A DNA stretch of 64,000 bases, taken from RPQJ01 sp963823535. GTDB taxonomy: Bacteria > Pseudomonadota > Gammaproteobacteria > Steroidobacterales > Steroidobacteraceae. This document shows positions 8,625 to 20,369 of this stretch, piece by piece. The notes below the pieces were generated by a model. That model worked only from the letters and a program-made list of their open reading frames with translations. It was not told the origin of the DNA and did not search any database. The stretch is from positions 186,001 through 250,000 of the forward strand of contig CAWGLZ010000001.1 in the NCBI GenBank assembly GCA_963823535.1. The letters run 5' to 3'. The stretch's first letter is position 1; each line of letters starts with the position of its first letter. The position numbers were made by a program, and so were the translations under genes.

Positions 8625-9548
8625 ATGGAACACGCGACGAGCAACGACGGGCAGGGTGCCGTGGACGCAGGGGCCCGGTCGCCGGTCTCCGTGTCGTTCG
8701 AGTTCTTCCCCCCGAACGACCCGGAGATGGAGCGGACGCTGTGGGCGTCGATCCAGCGACTGGCCCCGCTGGCGCCGCGCTTCGTCTCCGTGACCTACGG
8801 GGCGGACGGATCGACGCGCGAGCGCACCCACAACGTCGTGACGCGGATCCTGCGCGAGACGCCGCTCACGGCGGCGCCGCACCTCACCTGCGTCGGCGCA
8901 CCGCGTGGCGAGATCCTGGACGTCGCGCGTGCGTACTGGGATGCGGGCGTGCGCCACATCGTGGCGCTGCGCGGGGACGCCCCGGCCGGACAGGCGACGT
9001 ATGCGCCGCATCCCGAGGGCTTCGCGTACGCCGTGGACCTGGTGCGCGGACTCAAGGCGGTAGCCGACTTCGAGATCTCGGTCGCCGCCTACCCGGAAGT
9101 GCACCCGGAGGCGCCGAGCGCCGCGTTCGACCTCGACAACCTGCGCGCCAAGCTCGATGCGGGCGCGAACCGGGCCATCACCCAGTTCTTCTTCGACACC
9201 GACGCGTTCCTGCGCTTCCGCGACCGCTGCGCCGCCGCAGGGATCGATGCCGGGATCGTCCCGGGCATCCTGCCGATCACCCGCTTCCCGCAGATGCTGC
9301 GATTCGCCCGGCGTTGCGGCGCGAGCGTGCCCGACTGGCTGCAGCGCCGCTTCGACGGCCTCGACGACGACCCGGACACGCGGCGCATGATCGCCGCCAG
9401 CTTCGCCATCGAGCAGGTGCGGCGCCTGCAGGCGCACGGCGTCCAGGAGTTTCACTTCTATACCCTGAATCGTGCCGAACTCGCCTATGCGATCTGCCAC
9501 GCGCTCGGCGTGCGTGCGCCGGCGGTCCGGACGGCCATGGAGGCTTGA
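8625..9548 (+). CDS. metF: 5,10-methylenetetrahydrofolate reductase
   Basis: MetF (307 aa) is a flavoprotein that reduces 5,10-methylene-THF to 5-methyl-THF, the methyl donor for MetH. The catalytic-glutamate region VSFEFFPPNDPEME is near residue 25. HIVALRGDAP, the FAD-contact region ITQFFFDTDAFLRF and the C-terminal EFHFYTLNR are conserved. The start ATG at 8625 is preceded by a GAGGAAG ribosome-binding site. A 20-residue N-terminal extension precedes the conserved core. It lies 27 nt after the ArsR-methyltransferase regulator and 3 nt before metH, so product and consumer of methyl-THF are co-transcribed. Confidence 0.96.
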   Translation: MEHATSNDGQGAVDAGARSPVSVSFEFFPPNDPEMERTLWASIQRLAPLAPRFVSVTYGADGSTRERTHNVVTRILRETPLTAAPHLTCVGAPRGEILDVARAYWDAGVRHIVALRGDAPAGQATYAPHPEGFAYAVDLVRGLKAVADFEISVAAYPEVHPEAPSAAFDLDNLRAKLDAGANRAITQFFFDTDAFLRFRDRCAAAGIDAGIVPGILPITRFPQMLRFARRCGASVPDWLQRRFDGLDDDPDTRRMIAASFAIEQVRRLQAHGVQEFHFYTLNRAELAYAICHALGVRAPAVRTAMEA

Positions 9549-9551
9549 GAC

Positions 9552-13253
<3,702 letters not shown>

Positions 13254-13265
13254 CGCAGGCGATGC

Positions 13266-14171
13266 CTATCTGCCGTCGTACGTGAATCCGGTCCGTACGC
13301 TGGCCGGCACGACCGAGCCCGCGGCGATCTCGACCTCCGTACCCGTCTTCGACGCACCGATGGCACCGGCGGCGCCGCCGATGATCCCGCCGATCACCTT
13401 GCCCTTGTCGTCGTCGATCTGGTGGCCGATGATCGCGCCCGCGGCGGTGCCGCCCGCGATCTTGGCGGTGTCTCGGCCCTTCTCGCTCTGGCCCTTCTGG
13501 TTGACGCGAATCGCGACCGGCATCGTGCCGCCGTCCGCAACGACGAGCTGCGTGAAGTCGATCTTGAGCGCCGGGACGGCACCGATCTTCCTGCTGCCCG
13601 ACGTGACTTCGGTCACGGTGCCGCTGATCGGCGCGCCGGCCCGCGCCACGAGCCGCCCGTCGACCATGAGGTCGGAGGCGAGCTCCGCGTTGACGGCCTG
13701 GCCCACCGTCGCGGTCTTGGTCGAGTAGTCGGAATTGAGCTTGACCGTCAGTGCCGTGCCTGCGGGTACCGTCACGGGGGGCGGTGGTGGCGCCGCTGCC
13801 GGCGCCGGCGCAGGCGCCTGGGCCACCTCGACGGGTTTCGGTGCGGCGGCGGTCTTGGGCGGCGCCTTCGGCCTGGCGGCCGCCGCCGCGGCCTCCTTGG
13901 CCGCCATGTCACGCTCGCGCAGTTCGAGCTCCAGTTCCTTCGCTTTCAGTTCCTGTTCGCGCGCAGCCACCAGCGCGGCTTCCTCTGCCGCGGCGGCTGC
14001 ATCCTCCCGGGCGGACTCTGTCGCGTCGGCAGCGGGCGCGGCCTCTGGCACGGGCGCCGCCGCCTCGGGCGTCGGAGTCGAAGGTCCGCCGCAGGCCGTC
14101 GTGCCCAGCACCAGAACCGTGGCGAGCACGAGAAGCAGGGGTGACGTCGAGGCTGGATGTCTTGATTGCAT
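13266..14171 (-). CDS. Lipoprotein with coiled coil, Pro/Ala linker and glycine-zipper tail, function unknown
   Basis: This 301-residue protein is not assigned to a named family. It has a lipoprotein signal with lipobox GTTAC (Cys27), an Ala/Glu/Arg-rich helical region with coiled-coil character (about 50-95), and a Pro/Ala linker (about 95-135). A beta-rich domain follows (TVPAGTALTVKLNSDYST, then GAPISGTVTEVTSG), and near the C-terminus there are two glycine-zipper stretches (GGTAAGAIIGHQI and GGIIGGAAGAIGA). The architecture suggests an envelope protein whose zipper inserts into or tethers to membrane; similar repeats occur in outer-membrane Rcp/SlyB-like lipoproteins. It is convergent with metH and divergent from the acyl-CoA ligase gene. 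Confidence 0.75.
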   Translation of the reverse strand: MQSRHPASTSPLLLVLATVLVLGTTACGGPSTPTPEAAAPVPEAAPAADATESAREDAAAAAEEAALVAAREQELKAKELELELRERDMAAKEAAAAAARPKAPPKTAAAPKPVEVAQAPAPAPAAAPPPPPVTVPAGTALTVKLNSDYSTKTATVGQAVNAELASDLMVDGRLVARAGAPISGTVTEVTSGSRKIGAVPALKIDFTQLVVADGGTMPVAIRVNQKGQSEKGRDTAKIAGGTAAGAIIGHQIDDDKGKVIGGIIGGAAGAIGASKTGTEVEIAAGSVVPASVRTGFTYDGR

Positions 14172-14348
14172 GGGTCACTCCGAGGGTTCGATGTTGGCGC
14201 CCGGCACGATTCCCGCCGAGCGACGGCCGTGCTCCTTAGTCCCTGCCTGCGCGAGCGAGTTCCGCTTCCGGGCTTGACGGTCCCGGCTGGCCATCGTAAG
14301 TAACAGCCACGGCCTTCATGGCCACCAACGAACGACGGGGAGACACGG

Positions 14349-16034
14349 ATGACACAGGCGGTAGCTGCCGACGCGCTGGCACTCGAGCGACTGTACCACT
14401 GGGAGCGCAGCGAACCGGACCGTGTGGTGCTCACCCAGCCGCTGGGCGGCGGAAACGTGAAGGACTTCACATGGCGCGAGATCCTGGATGAAACGCGACG
14501 GATGGCCGCGCATCTGCAGGGCCACGGATTCGAGCCCGGCACGCGCATCGGCATCCTGGCGAAGAATGCCGCCCACTGGTTGATGGCCGATTTCGCGATC
14601 TGGATGGCGGGCTACGTGTCGGTGCCCCTGTACCCCACGCTCGCCGCCGGGACGATCCGCCAGATCCTGGAGCACAGCGAGGTGCGGCTGCTGTTCCTCG
14701 GCAAGCTCGACGGCTGGGACGAAATGCAGCCCGGTGTTCCCGCGGGCCTGCCCTGCATCCGGCTGCCGCTGTCGCCGGCGACGCAGGGCCCGGCCTGGGA
14801 CGACATCGTCGCGGGCACCGAGCCGCTGCAGGGCCATCCGGTGCGCGATGGCGATGAGCTCGCCACGATCATGTACACGTCGGGCACGACCGGGATGCCC
14901 AAGGGCGTGGTGCACAGCTTCGCGACCTTCGCCTGGTCGACCGCCGCCGCCCGCAGGCGGCTGCCGTCCGACCTGGATTCGCGCATCCTGAGCTACCTGC
15001 CTCTCTCGCACGTGGCTGAGCGCACGCTGGTGGAGCACAGCCTGCTGGCGAGCGGCATGCACGTGTTCTTTGCGGAAGGCATCGAGACCTTCGCGGCGGA
15101 CATGCAGCGGGCGCGCCCGACGCTGTTCTTCTCCGTGCCGAGGTTGTGGGTGAAGTTCCAGCAGGGCGTGCTCGCCAGGATGCCGGCGGCGGAACTCGAC
15201 CGCATGCTGGACCTGCCGCAGGTCGGCGACGCCGTCCGCGCCAAGGTGCTGGGTGGACTGGGGCTGGACCGCTGCGAGGTGGCCGCGGGCGGCGCCGCGC
15301 CCATGCCGCCGGAACTGCTGCGCTGGTATGCGCGGCTCGGCCTCGAGATCATCGAGGTGTACGGCATGACCGAGAACTGCGGCGTCTCTCACTGCACGCT
15401 GCCGGGCAAGCCGCGACCCGGCACGGTCGGCTACCCGTACGACGGCGTGGAGTCCCGCATCGACCCCCAATCGGGGGAGGTGCAGATGAGGAGTCCGGGC
15501 GTCATGCTGGGCTACTACAAGGATCCGGCGCAGACAGCGCAGACGTTCACGGAGGACGGCTGGTTGCGCACGGGCGACAAGGGGGCGCTGGACGCCGAGG
15601 GCGGGCTGCGCATCGTCGGCCGCGTCAAGGACCTCTTCAAGACGAGCAAGGGAAAGTACGTCACGCCGGCACCGATCGAGGACAAGCTGGTGATGCACAC
15701 GTCCGTGGAAGCCTGCTGCGTCACCGGTGCGAACCTCGGCCAGCCGCTCGGCATCGTGATGCTGAACGTCGAGTCCGGGAAGGCGGCCGCGGATCCGGAC
15801 GGACGCAGGGCGCTCGAGGCCTCGCTGGCGTCGCACCTCGCGGCCATCAACGCAAATCTCGACCCGCACGAACGGCTCGACTGCCTGGTGGTCGTGGCGG
15901 AACCGTGGACCGTCGAAAGCGGGCTCATCACGCCGACATTCAAGGTGCGGCGCAACCGCATCGAGGACGTCTACGCGCCGCACTACGAGCGCTGGATCGT
16001 CGAGCGTCGCACGGTCATCTGGCACGATGCCTGA
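14349..16034 (+). CDS. AMP-dependent long-chain acyl-CoA synthetase/ligase
   Basis: This 561-residue member of the ANL adenylating-enzyme superfamily activates a carboxylic acid, probably a fatty acid, as acyl-AMP and then acyl-CoA. The P-loop TIMYTSGTTGMPKG (about 176-189), the A5 motif EVYGMTENCG, the hinge and A8 region GWLRTGDKGALDAEG, and GRVKDLFKTSKGKYV are present. The order and the FKTSKGKY motif match the bubblegum/FadD15-like long-chain group. It begins with ATG 14349 after a GGGGAGAC ribosome-binding site. It is alone on the plus strand and convergent with the frameshifted monooxygenase. The substrate cannot be named from sequence. Confidence 0.85.
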   Translation: MTQAVAADALALERLYHWERSEPDRVVLTQPLGGGNVKDFTWREILDETRRMAAHLQGHGFEPGTRIGILAKNAAHWLMADFAIWMAGYVSVPLYPTLAAGTIRQILEHSEVRLLFLGKLDGWDEMQPGVPAGLPCIRLPLSPATQGPAWDDIVAGTEPLQGHPVRDGDELATIMYTSGTTGMPKGVVHSFATFAWSTAAARRRLPSDLDSRILSYLPLSHVAERTLVEHSLLASGMHVFFAEGIETFAADMQRARPTLFFSVPRLWVKFQQGVLARMPAAELDRMLDLPQVGDAVRAKVLGGLGLDRCEVAAGGAAPMPPELLRWYARLGLEIIEVYGMTENCGVSHCTLPGKPRPGTVGYPYDGVESRIDPQSGEVQMRSPGVMLGYYKDPAQTAQTFTEDGWLRTGDKGALDAEGGLRIVGRVKDLFKTSKGKYVTPAPIEDKLVMHTSVEACCVTGANLGQPLGIVMLNVESGKAAADPDGRRALEASLASHLAAINANLDPHERLDCLVVVAEPWTVESGLITPTFKVRRNRIEDVYAPHYERWIVERRTVIWHDA

Positions 16035-16059
16035 GTCGACGCCGGGTCGCCGCGTGTCC

Positions 16060-17524
16060 TCAGCGCGCGGTGTCGTAGACCGAGAGGTCGGCGACGCGCA
16101 GCATTCGCCGATAGCGGATCGTGCCGTGCGGCCAGTTGTTGGTGATGGTGCCGTCGGCGAGCTTGTACCAGCTCTGCTTGTCGGCGGCCCAGACTGACTT
16201 TGCCAGGTCGCGCTGCAGCCAGCGGTTGTATTCCTCCATCACGGCGCGCTTCACCTCCAGCCGCCGCAGGCCCTGCGCGTCCATCCGGCCGATCGCGTCG
16301 ATGATGTAGTCGACCTGTGCCTCGATCATCACCAGGATGCTGTTGTGACCGAGGTTGGTGTTGGGGCCGTAGAGCATGAACAGGTTCGGGAACCCGCTCA
16401 CTGTCACGCCGAGGTAGGCGTGCGCGCCGTGCCGCCATTCCTCGCGGAGGTCGCGGCCGCCCGAGCCGATGATCGTCATGGGCGCGAGGAAGTCGGTCGT
16501 CTGGAATCCGGTCGCGAAGATGATCACGTCGGCTTCGACGATCTCGCCGGTCGCGGTGCGTATCCCCGTCGGCTCGATCCGCTCGACGCCGTCGGTGACC
16601 ATGCGCACGTTGTCGCGATTCAGCGTCGGATAGTAGTCGTCGTTGAACAGCACGCGCTTGGCGCCGATGGGATAGTCCGGCACCAGCTTCGCTCGCAGCG
16701 CGGGATCCCTGACCTGCCGTCGCAGGTGCAGCCGCGCGTAGCGCGTCGCCAGCCACTGCATGACGCGCACCTGCTTCATGAGGGGCGTCAGCTGCATCTC
16801 GCCGAAGAAGAACCACTGCAACCGGTGGCGGAGCCTTGCGAGCCAGGGCCAGCGGGCCATCCGGCGGTGGAGGCGGGGCGGGTAGAGGCAGTCCTTGCGC
16901 GGCAGCAGCCAGTTGGCGGAACGCTGGAAGATCGTGAGCCGCTCGGCGAGCGGCGCGATCTGGGGGACGAACTGCACCGCGCTCGCGGCGTTGCCGATCA
17001 CTGCGATGCGACGGCCCGCGAGATCGACCTCGTGATCCCAGCGGGCCGAGTGGAACTGGGCGCCGCGGAATCCTTCGCGACCGGGAATCGAGGGTGTCGA
17101 CGGCCGGTGCAGCTGCCCGACGCCGCTCACCAGGAACTGCGCCTCGACGACGTCCCCGCCGGCGAGTTCGATCCGCCACAGTGTGGCGTGCATCGTCGAA
17201 GCGGGCGGCGATCACCTCGGCGTTGAAGCGACAATGCTGCAGCACGCCGGACCTGACCGCGCACTCGACCGAGTAGGCGAGCAGCTCGGGCTGCCAGGCA
17301 AAGCGCCGGCTCCAGTCCGTCTTCTGGGCGAACGAGAAGCTGTAGAGGAACGACGGGGCGTCGCAGGAGGCACCGGGGTAGGTGTTGTCGCGCCAGGTTC
17401 CGCCGAGCGTGGGACCCTTCTCGAGGATCACGAAGTCGTCGAGACCCGCACGCTTCAACTGCATGCCCATGCAGATGCCGGAATGGCCGGCGCCGATGAT
17501 CACGATGCGCGGAGTGGTCGTCAT
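16060..17524 (-). pseudogene. Flavin-containing/Baeyer-Villiger-type monooxygenase, interrupted by one frameshift
   Basis: Two minus-strand frames together give one complete FAD/NADPH monooxygenase of about 490 residues. The first frame (from ATG 17524) has the FAD Rossmann motif IIGAGHSGICMGMQL and GGTWRDNTYPGASCD. The second (usable to the stop at 16060) carries the Baeyer-Villiger fingerprint FRGAQFHSARWD, the NADPH motif AVIGNAASAVQF and the C-terminal FATGFQTTDFLAP and YGPNTNLGHNS. The reading frame changes near 17185-17200, just after VIAARFDDA. Everything else looks intact, so a single-base assembly error is as likely as true inactivation. Such enzymes oxygenate ketones or steroid-like substrates. 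Confidence 0.8.
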
Positions 17525-17554
17525 TGCAGGCTCGCTGCCACGGAGTCGATGGGT

Positions 17555-18274
17555 TCAATCCAAGTGTGCCAGATACGCCGGCCCGCCGAGCGCCGTCATC
17601 TGCCGCTGGATCCAGGCCTGCCGCTTGCGCACGTACGGCCCCGGATTGTCGGCGCGATAGCGCTTCGGCGACGGCAATACGGCGGCGAGCAGCGCGGCCT
17701 CGGCCCGCGTCAGGCGGGCGGCGTCCTTGCGGAAAAATGTCCGGCTCGCAGCCTGTACGCCCCAGGTGCCCCGACCGAATTCCGCCACGTTCAGGTAGAC
17801 CTCGAGGATGCGCCGCTTGGGCCAGGTGAATTCGATCAGCACCGTGAGTCCTGCCTCGAGGCCCTTGCGGAACCAGCTCTGCCCCGGCCAGAGAAACAGG
17901 TTCTTGGATACCTGCTGGCTGATCGTGCTCGCACCGCGGACCCGGCGCCCGCGCTCGCGATCCTCGAGCGCCCGGTCGATCTGCCGGAAGTCGAAGCCGT
18001 GGTGCCGCGGGAACTGCTGGTCCTCGGCGGCGACCACGGCCAGCGCCGCGCTGGTCGAAATCTGGTTCCAGTCCCGCCATTCGTAACGGAACTCGTAGTG
18101 CTGGTCGCGGCTGGCGAGCGCCTGGACGCGATCGCGCAGCATGAATGCAGTCGTGGGCGGGTTCACCCAGCGCAGCGCAACCACCACGCCGACCGTCACG
18201 ACCGCCCACGACAGGACGGCCAGCAGGAGCAGGCGTCCAAGGCGCGCGATCCTTCCCTTGCGGCGTTTCGCCAC
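17555..18274 (-). CDS. mtgA: Monofunctional biosynthetic peptidoglycan transglycosylase
   Basis: MtgA (239 aa) polymerises lipid II into glycan strands at the periplasmic face of the inner membrane. It has a basic N-terminus, one transmembrane segment (about 12-34) and a GT51 domain. The catalytic glutamate lies in EDQQFPRHHGFD, followed by GASTISQQVSKNLFLWP, the second glutamate region RKGLEAGLTVLIE, and KRRILEVYLNVAEFG. Length is normal. It lies 36 nt downstream of the cyclophilin gene on the same strand and 30 nt upstream of the monooxygenase, so the three may be co-transcribed. Confidence 0.94.
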   Translation of the reverse strand: MAKRRKGRIARLGRLLLLAVLSWAVVTVGVVVALRWVNPPTTAFMLRDRVQALASRDQHYEFRYEWRDWNQISTSAALAVVAAEDQQFPRHHGFDFRQIDRALEDRERGRRVRGASTISQQVSKNLFLWPGQSWFRKGLEAGLTVLIEFTWPKRRILEVYLNVAEFGRGTWGVQAASRTFFRKDAARLTRAEAALLAAVLPSPKRYRADNPGPYVRKRQAWIQRQMTALGGPAYLAHLD

Positions 18275-18310
18275 GGCAGGCGCGGCTCCGTGGGGAGCCT
18301 CCCGTCGGAC

Positions 18311-18805
18311 TCAGGCGGCGGGCGTGACCCGACGCGCGCTCGTGACCTCGATCGGCGTGACCGGTACGTCCTGGTGCCCGCCCTTGCTGCCGGTCTTCAT
18401 CGTCGCCATCTTGTCGACGACGTCCATGCCCTCGACGACGTGGCCGAAGACCGCATAGCCGGCGCCGCCACGGCCCGGATCGAGGAACGCGTTGTCCACG
18501 AGATTGATGAAGAACTGCGAGGTGGCGCTGTTCGGGTCATTGGTGCGTGCCATGGACAGGGTCCCGCGCCGGTTCTTCAGGCCGTTATCCGCTTCGTTGC
18601 GGATCGGGGCACGCGTCGGTTTCTGCTTCATGCCGGCATCCAGGCCGCCGCCCTGAACCACGAATCCGGGGATCACGCGGTGGAAGACGGTACCGTCGAA
18701 GTGGCCGGCATCCACGTAGTCGAGGAAGTTCTGCGCGGTGACGGGAGCATCGTCCGCGTACAGCTCGACGGTGAAGCCGCCGAGCGTGGTTTCGAATCTG
18801 ATCAT
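18311..18805 (-). CDS. ppiB: Cyclophilin-type peptidyl-prolyl cis-trans isomerase
   Basis: This 164-residue, single-domain cyclophilin lacks a signal peptide, so it is probably the cytoplasmic PpiB type. It isomerises X-Pro bonds. Conserved cyclophilin segments are present: FDGTVFHRVIPGFVVQGG (with the catalytic Arg of FHRVI), MARTNDPNSATSQFFINL, and YAVFGHVVEGMDVVDKM. The ATG at 18805 gives the expected N-terminus MIRFETTLGGFTVELY. It is the upstream gene of a possible ppiB-mtgA transcript. About 280 nt of non-coding DNA separate it from the divergent men operon. Confidence 0.94.
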   Translation of the reverse strand: MIRFETTLGGFTVELYADDAPVTAQNFLDYVDAGHFDGTVFHRVIPGFVVQGGGLDAGMKQKPTRAPIRNEADNGLKNRRGTLSMARTNDPNSATSQFFINLVDNAFLDPGRGGAGYAVFGHVVEGMDVVDKMATMKTGSKGGHQDVPVTPIEVTSARRVTPAA

Positions 18806-18932
18806 GACGGGGCCCGTGTTGACTCTGGAAACGGGGCGGAATAGTGAACGCGAAGGGGTCCGATGTCACGCGCCGCGGGCGCGGGACCCGGACTTTGGAT
18901 GCGGATCATCGGGCGCCCGGAAGCGACTCGAC

Positions 18933-18961
18933 TTGACGCGGTGGGCACTCCAACCGGTAAC
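18933..18961 (+). promoter_or_regulatory. Weak candidate promoter upstream of the men operon
   Basis: TTGACG (18933-18938, five of six matches) is followed after 17 nt by GGTAAC (18956-18961), a poor -10. It lies in the 283-nt region between the divergent ppiB and menF genes. Nothing else in that region was recognisable: no tRNA, no clear operator and no small ORF with a convincing start. Confidence 0.25.
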
Positions 18962-19088
18962 GTGACGGGCTGTCGTGGCCCGGGTCGACCCGGGCGAGGG
19001 AGCGGATTGCGCAAGTGCGGCGGGTGAGATTGCGAAGCATGGCCAGGTTGCCCGGTGACGGGCCTCGTTGCAGCGGGGCCCGCCACCC

Positions 19089-20369
19089 GTGAACCATTGG
19101 CACGGCACCTTCCAGTCGCAGTCCTGCGAGGCGCTCGACCCGCTGCAGGTCTTCGCGGCGGCCGGGCAGGCGCCACGGTTCTACTGGGAGCAGCCGTCGT
19201 CCCAGCGGTTTCGGGTGGGCGTCGGCTGTGCCGCGCGCATCGTCGTCGAGGGCGTGGATCGTTTCCGTCGCGCCGAGTCCGCCGCCCGCGAACTGTTCGA
19301 GCGCATGGCCTGGGACGGTCACGGGCCACGAGTCGGGCACGTGGTCGGGGGCTTCGCCTTCGCGCCGTCGAACCCGGCGGGCGGTGTCTGGAGCGGGTTC
19401 CCGGACGGCGAGCTGCGGCTGCCGGAGCTCGTGTACTGGCGCGAGGGCGATCGCTACGTGCGGGATGCCTGCCTCGGCAGCCCCTGGGCGACCCTGCAGC
19501 CACGCCCGCTGGCACTGGGTCATCCCGTGCGCGGGCCGGCCGAGATCACCAACGGCGGCCCGGACGCCTACGTCGAGCGCGTGCAGCGCGCCCTGGCGGG
19601 CATCCGTTCGGGTGCCCTGGACAAGGTGGTCGTGGCCCGTGCGGTGCACGTGACGGCCGGCTCGGCGATCGATCCGGTGGCCTGGCTGGTCGCGCTGCGC
19701 GAAAGGTTTCCGGCCTGCACGCTGTTCGCGGTCGGGGAGGGCGACGCGGTCTTTCTCGGGGCCAGTCCCGAGCGACTGGTCCGCGTCCAGGGGGAGCACG
19801 TGGAGACGGTGGCACTCGCGGGCACGGCGCCGCGCGGCGCATCGCAGGCGGCGGACCGGGCACTCGGGCTCGCCCTGTGCGACAGCCGCAAGAACGGTGA
19901 CGAGCACGAGATCGTCGTGCGGCACCTGCAGTCGGCGCTGGCCGCGTGTTGTGACGGCGTCGAAGTCAGTGCCGAACCGCGGCTCCTCAAGACCCGCACC
20001 GTGCAGCACCTGTGCACCGAGTTGCGTGCGCGCCGGCGCCCCGATGCGCCGGTGTCACTGCTCGAACTCGCCGCGCGACTGCACCCGACGCCGGCCGTGG
20101 GGGGCGCACCGCGGGAGGCGGCGCTCCGCTGGCTGGCCGAGAACGAGGCGATCGATCGCGGCTGGTTCGCGGGTCCCGTGGGCTTCCTGCAGTCGAACGG
20201 CGACGGGGAATTTGATGTAGCCTTGCGCTCGGCCCTGGTGCGCGGACGCAGCGCCACGGCGTGGGCAGGCGCCGGCATCGTGGCCCGATCGGAGCCCCGG
20301 GCCGAATTCACCGAGACCGAGCTCAAGCTGCGCACCGTGCTGGGGCCGCTGCTCTGGGGAGCGCCCTGA
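19089..20369 (+). CDS. menF: Isochorismate synthase MenF
   Basis: MenF (426 aa) converts chorismate to isochorismate, the first committed step of classical menaquinone synthesis. The chorismate-binding domain occupies the C-terminal two thirds: SGALDKVVVARAVHV with the catalytic Lys, FLGASPERLVRV, ALAGTAPRG, KNGDEHEIVVRHL, and a terminal AGAGIVARSEP segment with the metal-binding glutamates. A GTG start at 19089 is chosen; a TTG at 19068 is the other option, and neither has a strong ribosome-binding site. The gene heads menFDHBACE and its TGA overlaps the menD ATG. EntC/DhbC-type synthases are similar, but the neighbours settle the role. Confidence 0.93.
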   Translation: MNHWHGTFQSQSCEALDPLQVFAAAGQAPRFYWEQPSSQRFRVGVGCAARIVVEGVDRFRRAESAARELFERMAWDGHGPRVGHVVGGFAFAPSNPAGGVWSGFPDGELRLPELVYWREGDRYVRDACLGSPWATLQPRPLALGHPVRGPAEITNGGPDAYVERVQRALAGIRSGALDKVVVARAVHVTAGSAIDPVAWLVALRERFPACTLFAVGEGDAVFLGASPERLVRVQGEHVETVALAGTAPRGASQAADRALGLALCDSRKNGDEHEIVVRHLQSALAACCDGVEVSAEPRLLKTRTVQHLCTELRARRRPDAPVSLLELAARLHPTPAVGGAPREAALRWLAENEAIDRGWFAGPVGFLQSNGDGEFDVALRSALVRGRSATAWAGAGIVARSEPRAEFTETELKLRTVLGPLLWGAP

